Positions 1 to 7,528 of a stretch of 46,700 nt of DNA are shown piece after piece (the first letter of the stretch is position 1; each line of letters starts with the position of its first letter). The position numbers were made by a program, and so were the translations under genes. Under the pieces are notes generated by a model. The model did not search any database, was not told the DNA's origin, and was given only the letters and a program-made list of their open reading frames with translations. The stretch covers positions 1 to 46,700 of the forward strand of contig JACRDA010000442.1 of assembly GCA_016212965.1 (NCBI GenBank), written 5' to 3'. The DNA is from Myxococcales bacterium. Lineage in GTDB: Bacteria > Myxococcota_A > Polyangia > Polyangiales > Polyangiaceae.

Positions 1-206
1 GACGCGGCGGGCGGCAGCTCGCGCCCGGCGCTCTTCGCCTCGGCCGCTCGGGCGCGCGCGGTCCCCGCGGGCGGCGCGCTCGCGCCCTCGACCGCGGCCT
101 CCAGCGGCCCCTGCCGTCCGAGCCCACACGCCGCGACGAGCGGCAGTACGGCGAGCGCCGCCCCGCGCGCGAGGCGCGCCCAGGCGGCGGCCGGGGTGAG
201 AGCCAT
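1..206 (-). CDS. Partial lipoprotein (N-terminus only)
   Basis: An open frame begins with ATG at 206 and runs off the left edge, so only about 68 residues are visible. The N-terminus has a short charged stretch, a hydrophobic segment and a lipobox (LVAAC, Cys27), which predicts a type II signal peptide and lipid anchoring. The part after the Cys is Ala/Gly/Pro-rich, as in linkers of secreted proteins. It starts 10 nt after the stop of the upstream minus-strand gene, so the two are probably co-transcribed. The function cannot be judged because the mature domain is outside the window. Confidence 0.55.
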   Translation of the reverse strand, partial: MALTPAAAWARLARGAALAVLPLVAACGLGRQGPLEAAVEGASAPPAGTARARAAEAKSAGRELPPAA

Positions 207-216
207 GCCGGATGGC

Positions 217-1053
217 TTAGCGCATTCCCGGACCGGCGTGGCCGCTCGCGACTGGCCACTCGGAGGCGAGGGCGTCGAGCCGCGCCTCGGCGGCGAGCAG
301 GCGGCGTTCGAGCGCGCTCGCGAGCACGGCCCGCTCGGCGGGCTCGAAGAACGGCAGCCCGAACAGGCTGCGCACGCCCCCGAGCGGGAAGCACATGCCT
401 TCGCCCGAGCAGTAGGCCTCGAGCCAGCTGCCGTCGAGCAGCCGCTCCCAGAGCTCCGCGACGCGCTGCCCCACGCGCGCGTGATCGGCGGGCGCCGCGT
501 CCGGCGCGGTCGTCGCGGCGAGCGCGGCGAGCACCTCCGGATCGAGGCGTGGCGCCGCCGCGCGCAGCTCCCCGAGCACGGCGCCGAGCCCGACGCGGCG
601 CAGGTGCGCGCCGTCGAGGCACATCTCCCAGATCACGTGCGCGAAGAGCCCGAGCTTCGGCGGCGTCGCGGGCAGCGCGCGCAGGAGCGCGGCGGTCTCG
701 CGCTCGCCCTCGCGGAACACGCGCCCGACGTGGAACCAGCGGTCGGTCTCGAAGTGGTGGCCGATGCCGCGTCCGATCTCGTCGCCGCCCGCCTCGCGCC
801 AGGCGGCCGCGGCGAGCGCGGCGTTGCGCGGGTGGTCGAGCGGCGTGCTCGCCGGCCCGCACGGGTCGAGCGCGGGCTCCTCCTCGCATGCGGCCGCCGC
901 CTCGGCGTGCGGGTCCGCGCCCACCGTGTCAGGGCGGGGCGCGCGCAGCTTCCGCCCGGCCAGCCGGAACAGATCCGGCAGCATCGCGCCGACTCCGGCA
1001 CGTGCGGAACCGAGCTCGATCAGGGCGAAGTGGCGATGGAGCAGGAAGTTCAC
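217..1053 (-). CDS. AcpH/DUF479-like helical hydrolase (tentative)
   Basis: A 278-residue cytosolic protein with a GTG start. The opening MNFLLHRHFAL, a following MLPDLFRL stretch, and the central GHHFETDRWFH and VIWEMCLDG patches resemble the layout of acyl-carrier-protein phosphodiesterases (AcpH family), which have a His/Asp-rich all-helical metal-binding core. The protein is about 80 residues longer than E. coli AcpH, with an Ala/Pro/Asp-rich insertion near residues 40-75. The likeness is a visual motif match only, so another HD-like hydrolase is possible. It lies 10 nt upstream of the partial lipoprotein gene on the same strand. Confidence 0.5.
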   Translation of the reverse strand: MNFLLHRHFALIELGSARAGVGAMLPDLFRLAGRKLRAPRPDTVGADPHAEAAAACEEEPALDPCGPASTPLDHPRNAALAAAAWREAGGDEIGRGIGHHFETDRWFHVGRVFREGERETAALLRALPATPPKLGLFAHVIWEMCLDGAHLRRVGLGAVLGELRAAAPRLDPEVLAALAATTAPDAAPADHARVGQRVAELWERLLDGSWLEAYCSGEGMCFPLGGVRSLFGLPFFEPAERAVLASALERRLLAAEARLDALASEWPVASGHAGPGMR

Positions 1054-1180
1054 GAGCCGTCCGCGTCCGTGTGCTCGCCGGCAGCCCGCCCCTACCCTCT
1101 CACCGCGGCGACCGACCCTCCGTACATATCGCGTTTCGAGGGCCGCGTCGCCGCGGCGAAGGGGGTCTCGACCCGGCCGA

Positions 1181-1696
1181 TCAGATGAGCAGCTGACCGG
1201 TGCGCAGCAGGTATGCGAGCTTGCGCCGCTGTGCGTCGTCGAGGACGGCGTGAATCGCGCCGAGGGCCTTGGCGATCGCGGTCTGCAGTCGCGCCGCGCT
1301 CTTGCCGTCCTCCGCGACGGCCTCGGCGACCTTGGCCTCGCCGAAGGTCGACCCTTCGATCGCGTCCGCCAGCGCGGTGGTGCGCCGCCGCTGGTCGACC
1401 GCAGCCTGCGCGCGCTCCGTCTTCAGGTCGTTCATGATCACGGCGAGCTTCGCGATCTGCTCCTCGCCGAGCTCGAGCTTGTACGCGAGGAAGCGCAGCG
1501 GCCGGCGTACGCCGAACCCACCACCGTCCTCACCGCCGAAGCCCGGCCCGGCGTGGCGCGCCTCGCCGCCGTCGCCTTCGCGAGGCCCGCAGTGTCCGCC
1601 GCGGGTGCTGCCCCCCACGCCGCACGCCGCCTCGCCGCCCCAGCCGCAGCCACCCTGATGGTGACGCCTCCACCAACCGAAGAAACCCGGATGCAT
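1181..1696 (-). CDS. Spy/CpxP-like (periplasmic heavy-metal-sensor type) protein
   Basis: A 171-residue protein. The start was placed at the ATG at 1696 because a strong AGGAGG lies about 7 nt upstream; a longer frame would bypass it. The N-terminus (MHPGFFGWWRRHH) is followed by a Gly/His/Cys-rich region. Residues from about 75 form a charged helical segment (LGEEQIAKLAVIMNDLK, later LDDAQRRKLAYLLR) typical of the LTxxQ/Spy-CpxP fold found in envelope chaperones and metal-sensing proteins. The His/Cys-rich head could bind metal, but that is inference. No cleavable signal peptide is obvious, which is common in myxobacterial members I recall of this type. Confidence 0.6.
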   Translation of the reverse strand: MHPGFFGWWRRHHQGGCGWGGEAACGVGGSTRGGHCGPREGDGGEARHAGPGFGGEDGGGFGVRRPLRFLAYKLELGEEQIAKLAVIMNDLKTERAQAAVDQRRRTTALADAIEGSTFGEAKVAEAVAEDGKSAARLQTAIAKALGAIHAVLDDAQRRKLAYLLRTGQLLI

Positions 1697-1773
1697 GTCA
1701 CTTCCTCCTGCCGGGGCGTCCAGGCGCACCCGGCGGCGACTCGCGCGGGCGAAATGCCTCGCGCAACGAGGTC

Positions 1774-1801
1774 AATCTGGAGCGCCGAGCCCGCTTGTCA
1801 A
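1774..1801 (-). promoter_or_regulatory. Candidate sigma-70-type promoter for the Spy-like gene
   Basis: On the minus strand a perfect TTGACA (-35, 1801-1796) is followed after 16 nt by CAGATT (-10, 1779-1774, 3 of 6 matches). It lies about 80 nt upstream of the 1696 start codon and between that gene and the divergent tRNA. The -10 is weak, so this is only a candidate. Confidence 0.35.
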
Positions 1802-1929
1802 CACGGTCGGCGCTTTGTAGATGGCACGGCGTCCGGGGTCGGTGTAAATGGTCGCCCCCGAGCGGGCCCGTCCCGCCGTTGAAAACGTGCTCCCCGCCGG
1901 CCCTTGCCCCGCCGGCGGTGGTCGACGAT

Positions 1930-2016
1930 GGAGAGGTGGCCGAGTGGCTGAAGGCACACGCTTGCTAAGCGTGCGTAGGGGACACTCTATCGCGGGTTCG
2001 AATCCCGCCCTCTCCG
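1930..2016 (+). tRNA. tRNA-Ser (anticodon GCU)
   Basis: An 87-nt cloverleaf. The acceptor arm GGAGAGG (1930-1936) pairs with CCTCTCC (2009-2015). The anticodon stem CACGC/GCGTG encloses the loop TTGCTAA, giving anticodon GCT (decodes AGC/AGU). A long variable arm and a T-arm with GGTTCGAATCC complete a class II serine tRNA. The discriminator is G. The 3' CCA is not fully encoded (genomic CCG), so CCA addition would be post-transcriptional. Confidence 0.97.
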
Positions 2017-2049
2017 CCGGGTGCGGCCCCGCTCGTGCGCACAGTGCGC

Positions 2050-3543
2050 TCACGGGGTCGCGCCGAGCAACAGGCGCTTGAGCCAGCTCGAGACCTGTGT
2101 GCAGCCCGGCGTCTTTCCGGCCGCTCGCACGCCCTGCAGGTCGCGCTGGTACGGGCCGACCACGACGGCGACCCGGTCGTCGCGTTGCGCCCACGCCATC
2201 GCGCCGAGCTTCGGCCGCTCCCGGCAGGCGCGGGTGAACTTCGCGCCGAGCACCGCGGCGAGCTCCGTGGCGTCGCGCACGGTGTCGAAGCGCAGCACCC
2301 AGGCGACGGCAAGCTCGCCCGTCGGAGCCTTGTACGTGGGCGGCGTGCCGTTGCGCACCGCGACGACGTAGTGGTCCCCCGCCCAGCCGGCCGCCGCGGT
2401 CGCCGCGGCTTCTGGGGTCGTCCACTGCTCGAGCGCGAGGCGCAGCGTCTGCTCGCCGATGACGTCGTCGTCGAGCGTGCTCCAGCCTTCGCCGAGCGTG
2501 TCGAGCGCCGGCACGGGCACGTCCACGGGGCGCTCGTCGCGCTCGTACTTGTCGAAGTGCAGGATCTGCTCCGTCGACGCGGGCACGCGCTGCCAGATGG
2601 CGTCGAGGGTCTTCCAGCCCCCCTTGGCGCGCGCCTCCTGCACGAACGCGTAGCCGTCGGCATACGGCGCCGCCAGGCTCGCCCGCAGGAAGGGCGGGAT
2701 GGTCGCCGCCTGGGGTGAGCTCGCGACGGCGCTCGTGATGAGCCGCCGGAACTCCGCCACGGGCATGTTGAGCGCCGAGCCCATCGACACGTCGAAGGTC
2801 GCGCTCGTGGCCTCCCCCTCGCCGAGCGCGTGAACGGCCGCGATGACGTCCGAGGCTCCGCGCCGGTACTTGAGGCGCGGCTCGAGGCCGAAGCTCTGGT
2901 CCTGCAGGGCGTGCACGAGCTCGTGCACGAGGGTCTCGTGCGTCTCCGCTTCGCCGAGGTCGTTCAGCAAGAACATCGTGCCGCCGTCGTCCGGGTCGTA
3001 AAAGCCCGCGAGGTTGCTGCGCAACAGCGCGTAAAGTCCGGCGACGAAGTCGTAGTCCGGCGGGATGAGCTCGAGCGCCCCGAGCACCTCGCCCGGGCCC
3101 TGGAGCGAGGCGGGGGGCGAGTCGCGCTCGACCTTGGCGGTGATGCGCACGATGACCTCGTCGCGGCCGAGCCGTCGGCCCGGCACCGGCCGCGTGAACG
3201 GCAGCCCGCGCACCGCCGAGAGCTTGCCGAGCGTGGCTTCGATTTCGCGCGCGAGCTCGGGATCCGGCGGGCTCGGTGCCGACGGCGCGGTGCTCGCACT
3301 CGAGACGGCGCCGGCGGACGCCGAGACGGGCGCCGAGGCGGTCGTCGTGGCGGTGGCCGTCGCGGCGGGCGCGCGCGAAGAGGTGCTCGTCGTCGGGGCC
3401 AGCGCGACGCGCGAGGTCAACGGGGTCGCGGCCTCCGTCGCCTGCCCGTTGCAGCCCGCGAGGCCGAGGAGCAGCGCGAGCAGGCCTCCCCGCCCGCGCG
3501 GCCGGCACCCGCGCGCGAGACCGGTGCGCGTGCGGGGCGTCAT
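2050..3543 (-). CDS. Secreted lipoprotein with HExxH metalloprotease motif
   Basis: A 497-residue protein with a signal peptide and lipobox (LAGC, Cys31), then a Thr/Ala/Ser-rich linker (about residues 35-95). The globular part carries [12 protein letters not shown], a HExxH zinc-binding motif at His207-His211, preceded by a Phe-rich segment ([15 protein letters not shown]). This pattern fits a gluzincin-like zinc peptidase or an inactive relative exposed on the outer membrane. The third metal ligand is not assigned. Its ATG overlaps the rpe stop codon (ATGA), so it is translationally coupled to rpe, an odd pairing of central metabolism with a surface protein. It converges with tRNA-Ser. Confidence 0.7.
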   Translation of the reverse strand: MTPRTRTGLARGCRPRGRGGLLALLLGLAGCNGQATEAATPLTSRVALAPTTSTSSRAPAATATATTTASAPVSASAGAVSSASTAPSAPSPPDPELAREIEATLGKLSAVRGLPFTRPVPGRRLGRDEVIVRITAKVERDSPPASLQGPGEVLGALELIPPDYDFVAGLYALLRSNLAGFYDPDDGGTMFLLNDLGEAETHETLVHELVHALQDQSFGLEPRLKYRRGASDVIAAVHALGEGEATSATFDVSMGSALNMPVAEFRRLITSAVASSPQAATIPPFLRASLAAPYADGYAFVQEARAKGGWKTLDAIWQRVPASTEQILHFDKYERDERPVDVPVPALDTLGEGWSTLDDDVIGEQTLRLALEQWTTPEAAATAAAGWAGDHYVVAVRNGTPPTYKAPTGELAVAWVLRFDTVRDATELAAVLGAKFTRACRERPKLGAMAWAQRDDRVAVVVGPYQRDLQGVRAAGKTPGCTQVSSWLKRLLLGATP

Positions 3544-4235
3544 GGCGCAGGGTCTCCGCGGAGCGCCGCGATGGCCCGCGCGTACCCCGCGCTGCGCGTC
3601 GCGGCGTCGGAGCCCGCCCGGGCGGCCCCGAAGACGGCCGAGCCCGCGACCAGCATGTCGGCGCCGGCGGCCGTCGCGAGCGGGGCTGTCTTCGCGGTGA
3701 TCCCGCCGTCGATCTCCAGCACGGCCTGGCTCCCGCGTGCGTCGAGCAGCGCGCGCAGCCGCTCCACCTTCGGCAGCACGGCGGGGATGAACGACTGCCC
3801 GCCGAAGCCGGGGTTGACGCTCATCACGAGCACGAGGTCCACGAGGTCGAGCACGTACTCGAGCCCGGTCAGATCGGTGTGCGGGTTCAGGACGACCCCG
3901 GCCTTCGCCCCGAGCGAGCGCACGTGCGCGAGCGTGCGGTGCAGGTGGGGCGAGGCCTCGAGGTGCACGCTCACGACGTCGGCACCGGCCGCGACGAAAT
4001 CGGACACGTAGCGCTCGGGCTCGACGATCATCAGATGCACGTCGACGGGCAGGCGCGTAGCCGCCCGGACCGCCTTCACGACGAGCGGGCCGATGGTGAT
4101 GTTCGGCACGAAGCGCCCGTCCATCACGTCGACGTGCACCCAGTCCGCGCCGGCCTGCTCGACGGCGTGCAGCTCCTCGGCGAGCCGCCCGAAGTCGGCC
4201 GAGAGGATCGAGGGTGCCACGCGTACGGGGTTCAT
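3540..4235 (-). CDS. rpe: Ribulose-phosphate 3-epimerase
   Basis: A 231-residue TIM-barrel enzyme that interconverts ribulose-5-phosphate and xylulose-5-phosphate in the pentose phosphate pathway. Family signatures are clear: [16 protein letters not shown] at the N-terminus, [14 protein letters not shown] (metal ligand and catalytic Asp), [16 protein letters not shown] and EIDGGI (second catalytic Asp). The ATG at 4235 was chosen because homologous sequence begins there. An in-frame upstream extension is Arg-rich and non-conserved in appearance. Length matches the family (about 220-230). The stop overlaps the start of the downstream lipoprotein gene. Confidence 0.95.
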   Translation of the reverse strand: MNPVRVAPSILSADFGRLAEELHAVEQAGADWVHVDVMDGRFVPNITIGPLVVKAVRAATRLPVDVHLMIVEPERYVSDFVAAGADVVSVHLEASPHLHRTLAHVRSLGAKAGVVLNPHTDLTGLEYVLDLVDLVLVMSVNPGFGGQSFIPAVLPKVERLRALLDARGSQAVLEIDGGITAKTAPLATAAGADMLVAGSAVFGAARAGSDAATRSAGYARAIAALRGDPAP

Positions 4236-4278
4236 GTCGGGCTTGCGGTCAACTCCCTGTAGCGGTCCAGAGCTGCGT

Positions 4279-4308
4279 GTACTAGTACCACGCCGCGCAG
4301 CAGCGTGG
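4279..4308. promoter_or_regulatory. Palindromes in the rpe/GNAT divergent region
   Basis: The 180-nt divergent region holds a perfect 10-bp palindrome GTACTAGTAC (4279-4288), which is A+T-rich for this genome. It is followed directly by an inverted repeat CCACGC...GCGTGG (4288-4293 and 4303-4308). A separate 7-bp stem CCCCGGC/GCCGGGG (4373-4390) lies 25 nt before the GNAT start. These could be operator sites; no factor is assigned. Confidence 0.3.
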
Positions 4309-4415
4309 CGGCGTCTGCTGTGCGGCATCCATGCCGTGGGGGGCGAGCATCGCGCCCACGCGTCGCCACGGGCCCCGGCTCGCGCCGGGGTCGGCTAGCC
4401 CGAGCAGGTGAGCGC

Positions 4416-4850
4416 ATGAACACCAGGCCCCTGGTGAAGGCCGACTACGACCACATCGTTCGCATCATCGACGAGTGGTGGGGTGGGCCCACGAGCGCGC
4501 TTGCCCACCCCATCTTCTTCTACGAGCTCGGCGAGCTCGCGCGCGTCGTCGAGGTCGACGGGCGCGTGGTCGGCTTCCTGTTCGGGTTCATCGCCGGCAA
4601 GGTCGGCTACGTGCACCTGGTCGGCATCGACCCCGAGTTCCGTCGCCAGCGGGTGGGCACGATCCTCTACAACGCCTTCGAAGAGGCGTGTGTGCGCAGT
4701 GGGTGCGTCGCGCTCAAGGCCATCTCCACGCTGGGCAACGAGGCGAGCCAGCGCTTCCACCAGGCGCACGGCTGGTCGTGCGACACGGTGGCCGACTACG
4801 CGGGACCCGGGCGCAGCCGCATCGTGTTCCGCAAGACGCTGACCGGGTGA
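4416..4850 (+). CDS. GNAT-family N-acetyltransferase
   Basis: A 144-residue protein with the GNAT fold. Residues 1-35 form the first strand and helices, and VVGFLFGF and KVGYVHLVGIDPEFRRQRVG form the central strands. The RRQRVGT loop is the acetyl-CoA pyrophosphate-binding motif A (Q/RxxGxG/A type, last position Thr). The C-terminal half has the expected F-x-x-x-H-G-W element (RFHQAHGW). It transfers an acetyl group from acetyl-CoA to an unidentified amine. The start was taken at the ATG after GAGCAGGTGAGCGC. It is probably monocistronic and divergent from rpe. Confidence 0.85.
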   Translation: MNTRPLVKADYDHIVRIIDEWWGGPTSALAHPIFFYELGELARVVEVDGRVVGFLFGFIAGKVGYVHLVGIDPEFRRQRVGTILYNAFEEACVRSGCVALKAISTLGNEASQRFHQAHGWSCDTVADYAGPGRSRIVFRKTLTG

Positions 4851-4853
4851 GCC

Positions 4854-4877
4854 GCCGCGCTCCGCGTGGCGCGCGGC
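4854..4877 (+). terminator. GC hairpin after GNAT gene
   Basis: A perfect 7-bp stem GCCGCGC/GCGCGGC (4854-4860 and 4871-4877) with a 10-nt loop begins 4 nt after the GNAT stop. There is no U-tract, so termination is plausible but unproven. Confidence 0.3.
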
Positions 4878-5010
4878 CTGGACGAGCGCGAGAATCGGCG
4901 TAGGCTTCCCGCATGCCTCGCTCGGCGATGGGCGCGCGCGCGGTCCGGCCGACCGCGCTCCGGGTTGCCGCGACGGCAGTGGCCGGCGCCTCCGGCGTAG
5001 GGTACGGAGC

Positions 5011-5502
5011 ATGCCCGTGAAGTCCAACGTCCGGGAGCTCGACGAGATCGCGCTCTTCGCGGGGGTGCCGCGCCCGGTGCTCGAGGCGCTCGCCCCCGAG
5101 CTCGAGGCGCTCGAGCTCGCCGCCGGTGAGCGGCTGTGTGCCGAGGGCGAGGTGGGTCGCGAGCTCTGGATCGTGCTGCGCGGCGAGCTCGAGGCGAGCC
5201 GAGCCGGTCCGGGCGCGCGCCGTGAGCGCGGGGTGCTGCTCGGGCCGGGCGACTGGTTCGGGGAGATGGCGCTCCTCGATCTGCAGGGGCAGCCCTTCAC
5301 GGTGCGCGCCCTCGCCCCGTCGCGTGTCGTGCGTCTGCGCGCGAGCACGCTCGACGGCCTCTACCGCCGCGACCTCAAGAGCTACGCCCTCATCTGGATG
5401 AACGCGGCCCGCGAGCTGTCGCGGCGGCTCCGGCGCAACCTCGGCGCTCCGCCCCGGCGTCGGCGCACGCCTGCCTCTCCCGCCCGCGGCCTGCCCTCCT
5501 AG
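5011..5502 (+). CDS. Lone cyclic-nucleotide-binding-type domain protein
   Basis: A 163-residue protein consisting of a single Crp/PKA-type beta-roll (about residues 10-125) and a short basic Arg-rich tail (about 138-155). The beta-roll signature is clear (LFAGVPRPVLEAL, GERLCAEGEVGRELWIVLRGELEA, GDWFGEMALLDLQGQ). There is no DNA-binding or effector domain. In the phosphate-binding cassette the Glu of FGEMA is present, but the Arg that contacts the cyclic phosphate in classical members appears replaced (GQPFTVRA, Gln at that position). Binding of cAMP is therefore doubtful. The start at 5011 is supported by GGAG 5 nt upstream. Confidence 0.8.
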   Translation: MPVKSNVRELDEIALFAGVPRPVLEALAPELEALELAAGERLCAEGEVGRELWIVLRGELEASRAGPGARRERGVLLGPGDWFGEMALLDLQGQPFTVRALAPSRVVRLRASTLDGLYRRDLKSYALIWMNAARELSRRLRRNLGAPPRRRRTPASPARGLPS

Positions 5503-5538
5503 TCGGCGGCGTCGGCGGGTCAGCCGGTGCGAACGCGC

Positions 5539-6255
5539 TCAGGGCAACGTCCGCACGCCGGTCGGGCGCACGCTCGGCGCCCCCTCGTCGCGACGCACGT
5601 GGAGCCGGCACATCGTGCCCACCCCGGCCGGCGCGCCGGCCTTCGGCGCGTTCGGCGCCTTGCCGTACTCCTTGTCGGGCGTGCGCGGGCGCAGGTACAG
5701 CGCGCCCCCGGGCTGCGGCTTGCGCACGATGGCGCCGAGGGCCTGCGGCCGGTCGTAGGCGAGCTCCTCGACCACCACGACGACGTGCGGCTCCCAGATG
5801 TCGACGGCGGCGATGGACAGGCGCTTCACGTCGACCCCGTAGGTCATCGGCGGGCAGCCCGGCCCCTCGCTGCGCCGCAGCGCGACGACGAGCTGGTCCG
5901 GCGACAGATCGGGGACCTCTCCCGACCACTGGAAGCGCGCGTCGTGCGTGTCGCCCACCGCCGCGTCGAGGCAGGCACACTGGGCGTCGGGTGCGGCGTC
6001 GGCCCGCAGAGCGAGGTCGTGGCGCACGCCGCGCAGCACGAAGCGGCGCCAGTCCTTGCCGTCGTCGCCGAAGAGCGACTCGGCCTGCCGCAGGGCGCCG
6101 GTGTCGATCTCGCCCTGCTGCGACCAGCTGGGGTCCTCGTTGACGAACTCGCGCTCGGCCGCACAGCCGGCGAGCGGCGCGAGCACACAGCCCAGGGCGA
6201 GCCACGCGACGGAGCGCAATCCGGGGTCTCGAGCGCGGGCCGAGCGGCGCAACAT
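5539..6255 (-). CDS. Hypothetical lipoprotein
   Basis: A 238-residue protein with a signal peptide and lipobox LAGC at about Cys29, predicting outer-membrane anchoring. The mature part starts with a conserved-looking FVNEDPSWSQQGEID segment and contains a CACLD pair and a C-terminal MCRLHV. Four Cys in the mature region could form disulfides. No known domain is recognised. It lies 68 nt downstream of the J-domain gene on the same strand and converges with the cNMP-domain gene, so it may be last in a run amrS-HNH-J-lipoprotein. Confidence 0.65.
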   Translation of the reverse strand: MLRRSARARDPGLRSVAWLALGCVLAPLAGCAAEREFVNEDPSWSQQGEIDTGALRQAESLFGDDGKDWRRFVLRGVRHDLALRADAAPDAQCACLDAAVGDTHDARFQWSGEVPDLSPDQLVVALRRSEGPGCPPMTYGVDVKRLSIAAVDIWEPHVVVVVEELAYDRPQALGAIVRKPQPGGALYLRPRTPDKEYGKAPNAPKAGAPAGVGTMCRLHVRRDEGAPSVRPTGVRTLP

Positions 6256-6323
6256 ACTGCGAAGCTTGGCACCCCCGGCCCGGCCGATACAAGTTCGACG
6301 GCTCACCCGTCGCGTCGACCCCG

Positions 6324-6647
6324 TCACTTCTCGGGGCGCGCGCGCCGCAGGTGCTCGTAGGCGGCGTTGATCTCGGCCATGCGGCGCTCGGCGAGCTCCC
6401 GAAGCTCGGGCGCCATGCCTTCCATGCGGTCCGGGTGGTACTCGCGCGCGAGCCGCCGGTAAGCCCGCTGGATGTCGGCCTGCGGGGCGTCCGGCTCTAC
6501 GCCGAGGATCTCGTGCGGCGCGAGCTGGCGCGCCGGCCGCTCGGTCGGGCGCCGCTTGCGCGCGGACGCGGGGCGCACGATCTGCAAGATGGCTCGCACG
6601 ACCACGAACGCTCCGACGAGGATGAGGACCCAGCGCAACAGACCCAT
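6324..6647 (-). CDS. Membrane-anchored J-domain (DnaJ-like) protein
   Basis: A 107-residue protein. An N-terminal transmembrane helix (about residues 4-22) is followed by a basic linker and a C-terminal J-domain (about 42-103). The J-domain starts with APHEILGVEPDAPQADIQRAYR, and REYHPDRM holds the HPD tripeptide needed to stimulate an Hsp70 ATPase. It lacks the Gly/Phe-rich, zinc-finger and substrate-binding regions of DnaJ, so it probably recruits DnaK to the inner-membrane face. The partner is unknown. A 148-nt spacer with a purine-rich repeat separates it from the HNH gene upstream. Confidence 0.85.
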   Translation of the reverse strand: MGLLRWVLILVGAFVVVRAILQIVRPASARKRRPTERPARQLAPHEILGVEPDAPQADIQRAYRRLAREYHPDRMEGMAPELRELAERRMAEINAAYEHLRRARPEK

Positions 6648-6691
6648 GGTGACGCCTCAGACTCGGGTTTCGGCCCGTGTTCCTGGTAGGC

Positions 6692-6745
6692 CGGAGGGGT
6701 CGAGGAGTCGAGGGGCCAAGGGAGCCCAGGGGTCCAGGGGTCGCT
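6692..6745. repeat. Purine-rich imperfect repeat tract
   Basis: The 148-nt spacer between the HNH and J-domain genes contains imperfect reiterations of AGGGGTC(C/G) and GAGGGGTCGAGGAGTCGAG on the plus strand (C-rich on the coding strand of the flanking genes). It is low-complexity, not a clean tandem array. Confidence 0.4.
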
Positions 6746-6795
6746 GGCGGCTGTGCGGGCGATGCCAGGTGCGGCCCCACCGGACCGGCGGTTCG

Positions 6796-7464
6796 TCAGG
6801 TGGGCTCGAGGTAGGCGGTCCACTCCGCGTACATCGCCGGCACGCCGAGGATGAGCTGGGCGGCGAGCGACCAGCGCGGCATGGCCGCCGGCCGCAGGAG
6901 CGGCATCGCGGCCTCGCCGGGGGTTCGGTGCCCCTTGCGGCGGTTGCACGGCCGGCACGCCGTTACGAGGTTGGTCCAGGAGTCCTCGCCGCCCCGCGAG
7001 CGTGGCATCACGTGATCGATGTTGAGGTCGCGCGCTGCGGGCCGTCGACCGCAGTACTGGCACTGGTGGTCGTCTCGCAGCATGACGTTGCGGCGGGTCA
7101 GACGGATGGCAGGGCGCCGCGAGCGGCCGTAGCGGCGCAGGTAGAGCACGCGCGGCACCCGGAGCTCGCCGCGGACGATGCGCAGCGGGTCGTCGAGCCC
7201 CGCGCGCACGGGCAGCTCGCGCCAACGTGCGAAATCGTGTAGCTCGCCGGTCTCGTCGATGGCCCGGGCGGAGCCGGCGTAGAGCAGGACGAACGCGCGC
7301 CGGGCGGAGGTGATGCGCACCGGTTCGTAAAGACGGTTCAGCACCAGGACCGGCAGCTCGAGCGGGTCGCGGCTGCGCGCGCTCTCGCGCACGAGCCCGT
7401 AGCTCCCGCCGTCGTCGCCCGCGGGGTGCATCGCGCTCTCCGAGCTCGCGCGCGCGTCCAACAT
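6796..7464 (-). CDS. HNH endonuclease
   Basis: A 222-residue protein. The C-terminal half holds a clear HNH nuclease: CQYCGRR (first zinc pair), NIDHVMPRSRGG (catalytic DH), NLVTACRPCNRRKG (Asn and second zinc pair). The N-terminal half (VLNRLYEPVRITSARRAFVLLYAGSA) matches the leader seen in stand-alone bacterial HNH proteins of the type whose first strand is VLVLNxxYEP. These are common chromosomal genes of unclear role, possibly in DNA repair. Start placed at ATG 7464 (GGTGG upstream); an ATG 11 codons later is an alternative. It follows amrS by 64 nt on the same strand. Confidence 0.88.
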   Translation of the reverse strand: MLDARASSESAMHPAGDDGGSYGLVRESARSRDPLELPVLVLNRLYEPVRITSARRAFVLLYAGSARAIDETGELHDFARWRELPVRAGLDDPLRIVRGELRVPRVLYLRRYGRSRRPAIRLTRRNVMLRDDHQCQYCGRRPAARDLNIDHVMPRSRGGEDSWTNLVTACRPCNRRKGHRTPGEAAMPLLRPAAMPRWSLAAQLILGVPAMYAEWTAYLEPT

Positions 7465-7468
7465 GAAA

Positions 7469-7490
7469 CCACCATGTCCATAACATGTGG
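7469..7490 (-). promoter_or_regulatory. Inverted repeat before the HNH gene
   Basis: Just upstream of the HNH start codon an imperfect inverted repeat, CCACCATG (7469-7476) and CATGTGG (7484-7490), flanks the A+T-rich TCCATAA. It may be an operator or part of a promoter for the HNH gene separate from amrS. Confidence 0.3.
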
Positions 7491-7528
7491 CCCCGTGCTG
7501 CTCCAAACCTCCCGGCGCCACGTGCGCG

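Noticed and set aside
1891..1918. Repeated CCCCGCCGG before tRNA-Ser as a terminator
   Set aside because: It is a direct repeat rather than a hairpin and lies upstream of the tRNA, so it cannot terminate it.
4914..5021. 35-codon open frame overlapping the start of the cNMP-domain gene
   Set aside because: It has no ribosome site, an Ala/Arg/Gly-rich composition, and only follows from high GC. The downstream ATG has its own GGAG.
6735..6749. 15-nt sequence CAGGGGTCGCTGGCG repeated inverted at 10366-10380
   Set aside because: A 15-mer match is expected by chance in a GC-rich 46.7-kb window searched on both strands, and the surroundings are unrelated.
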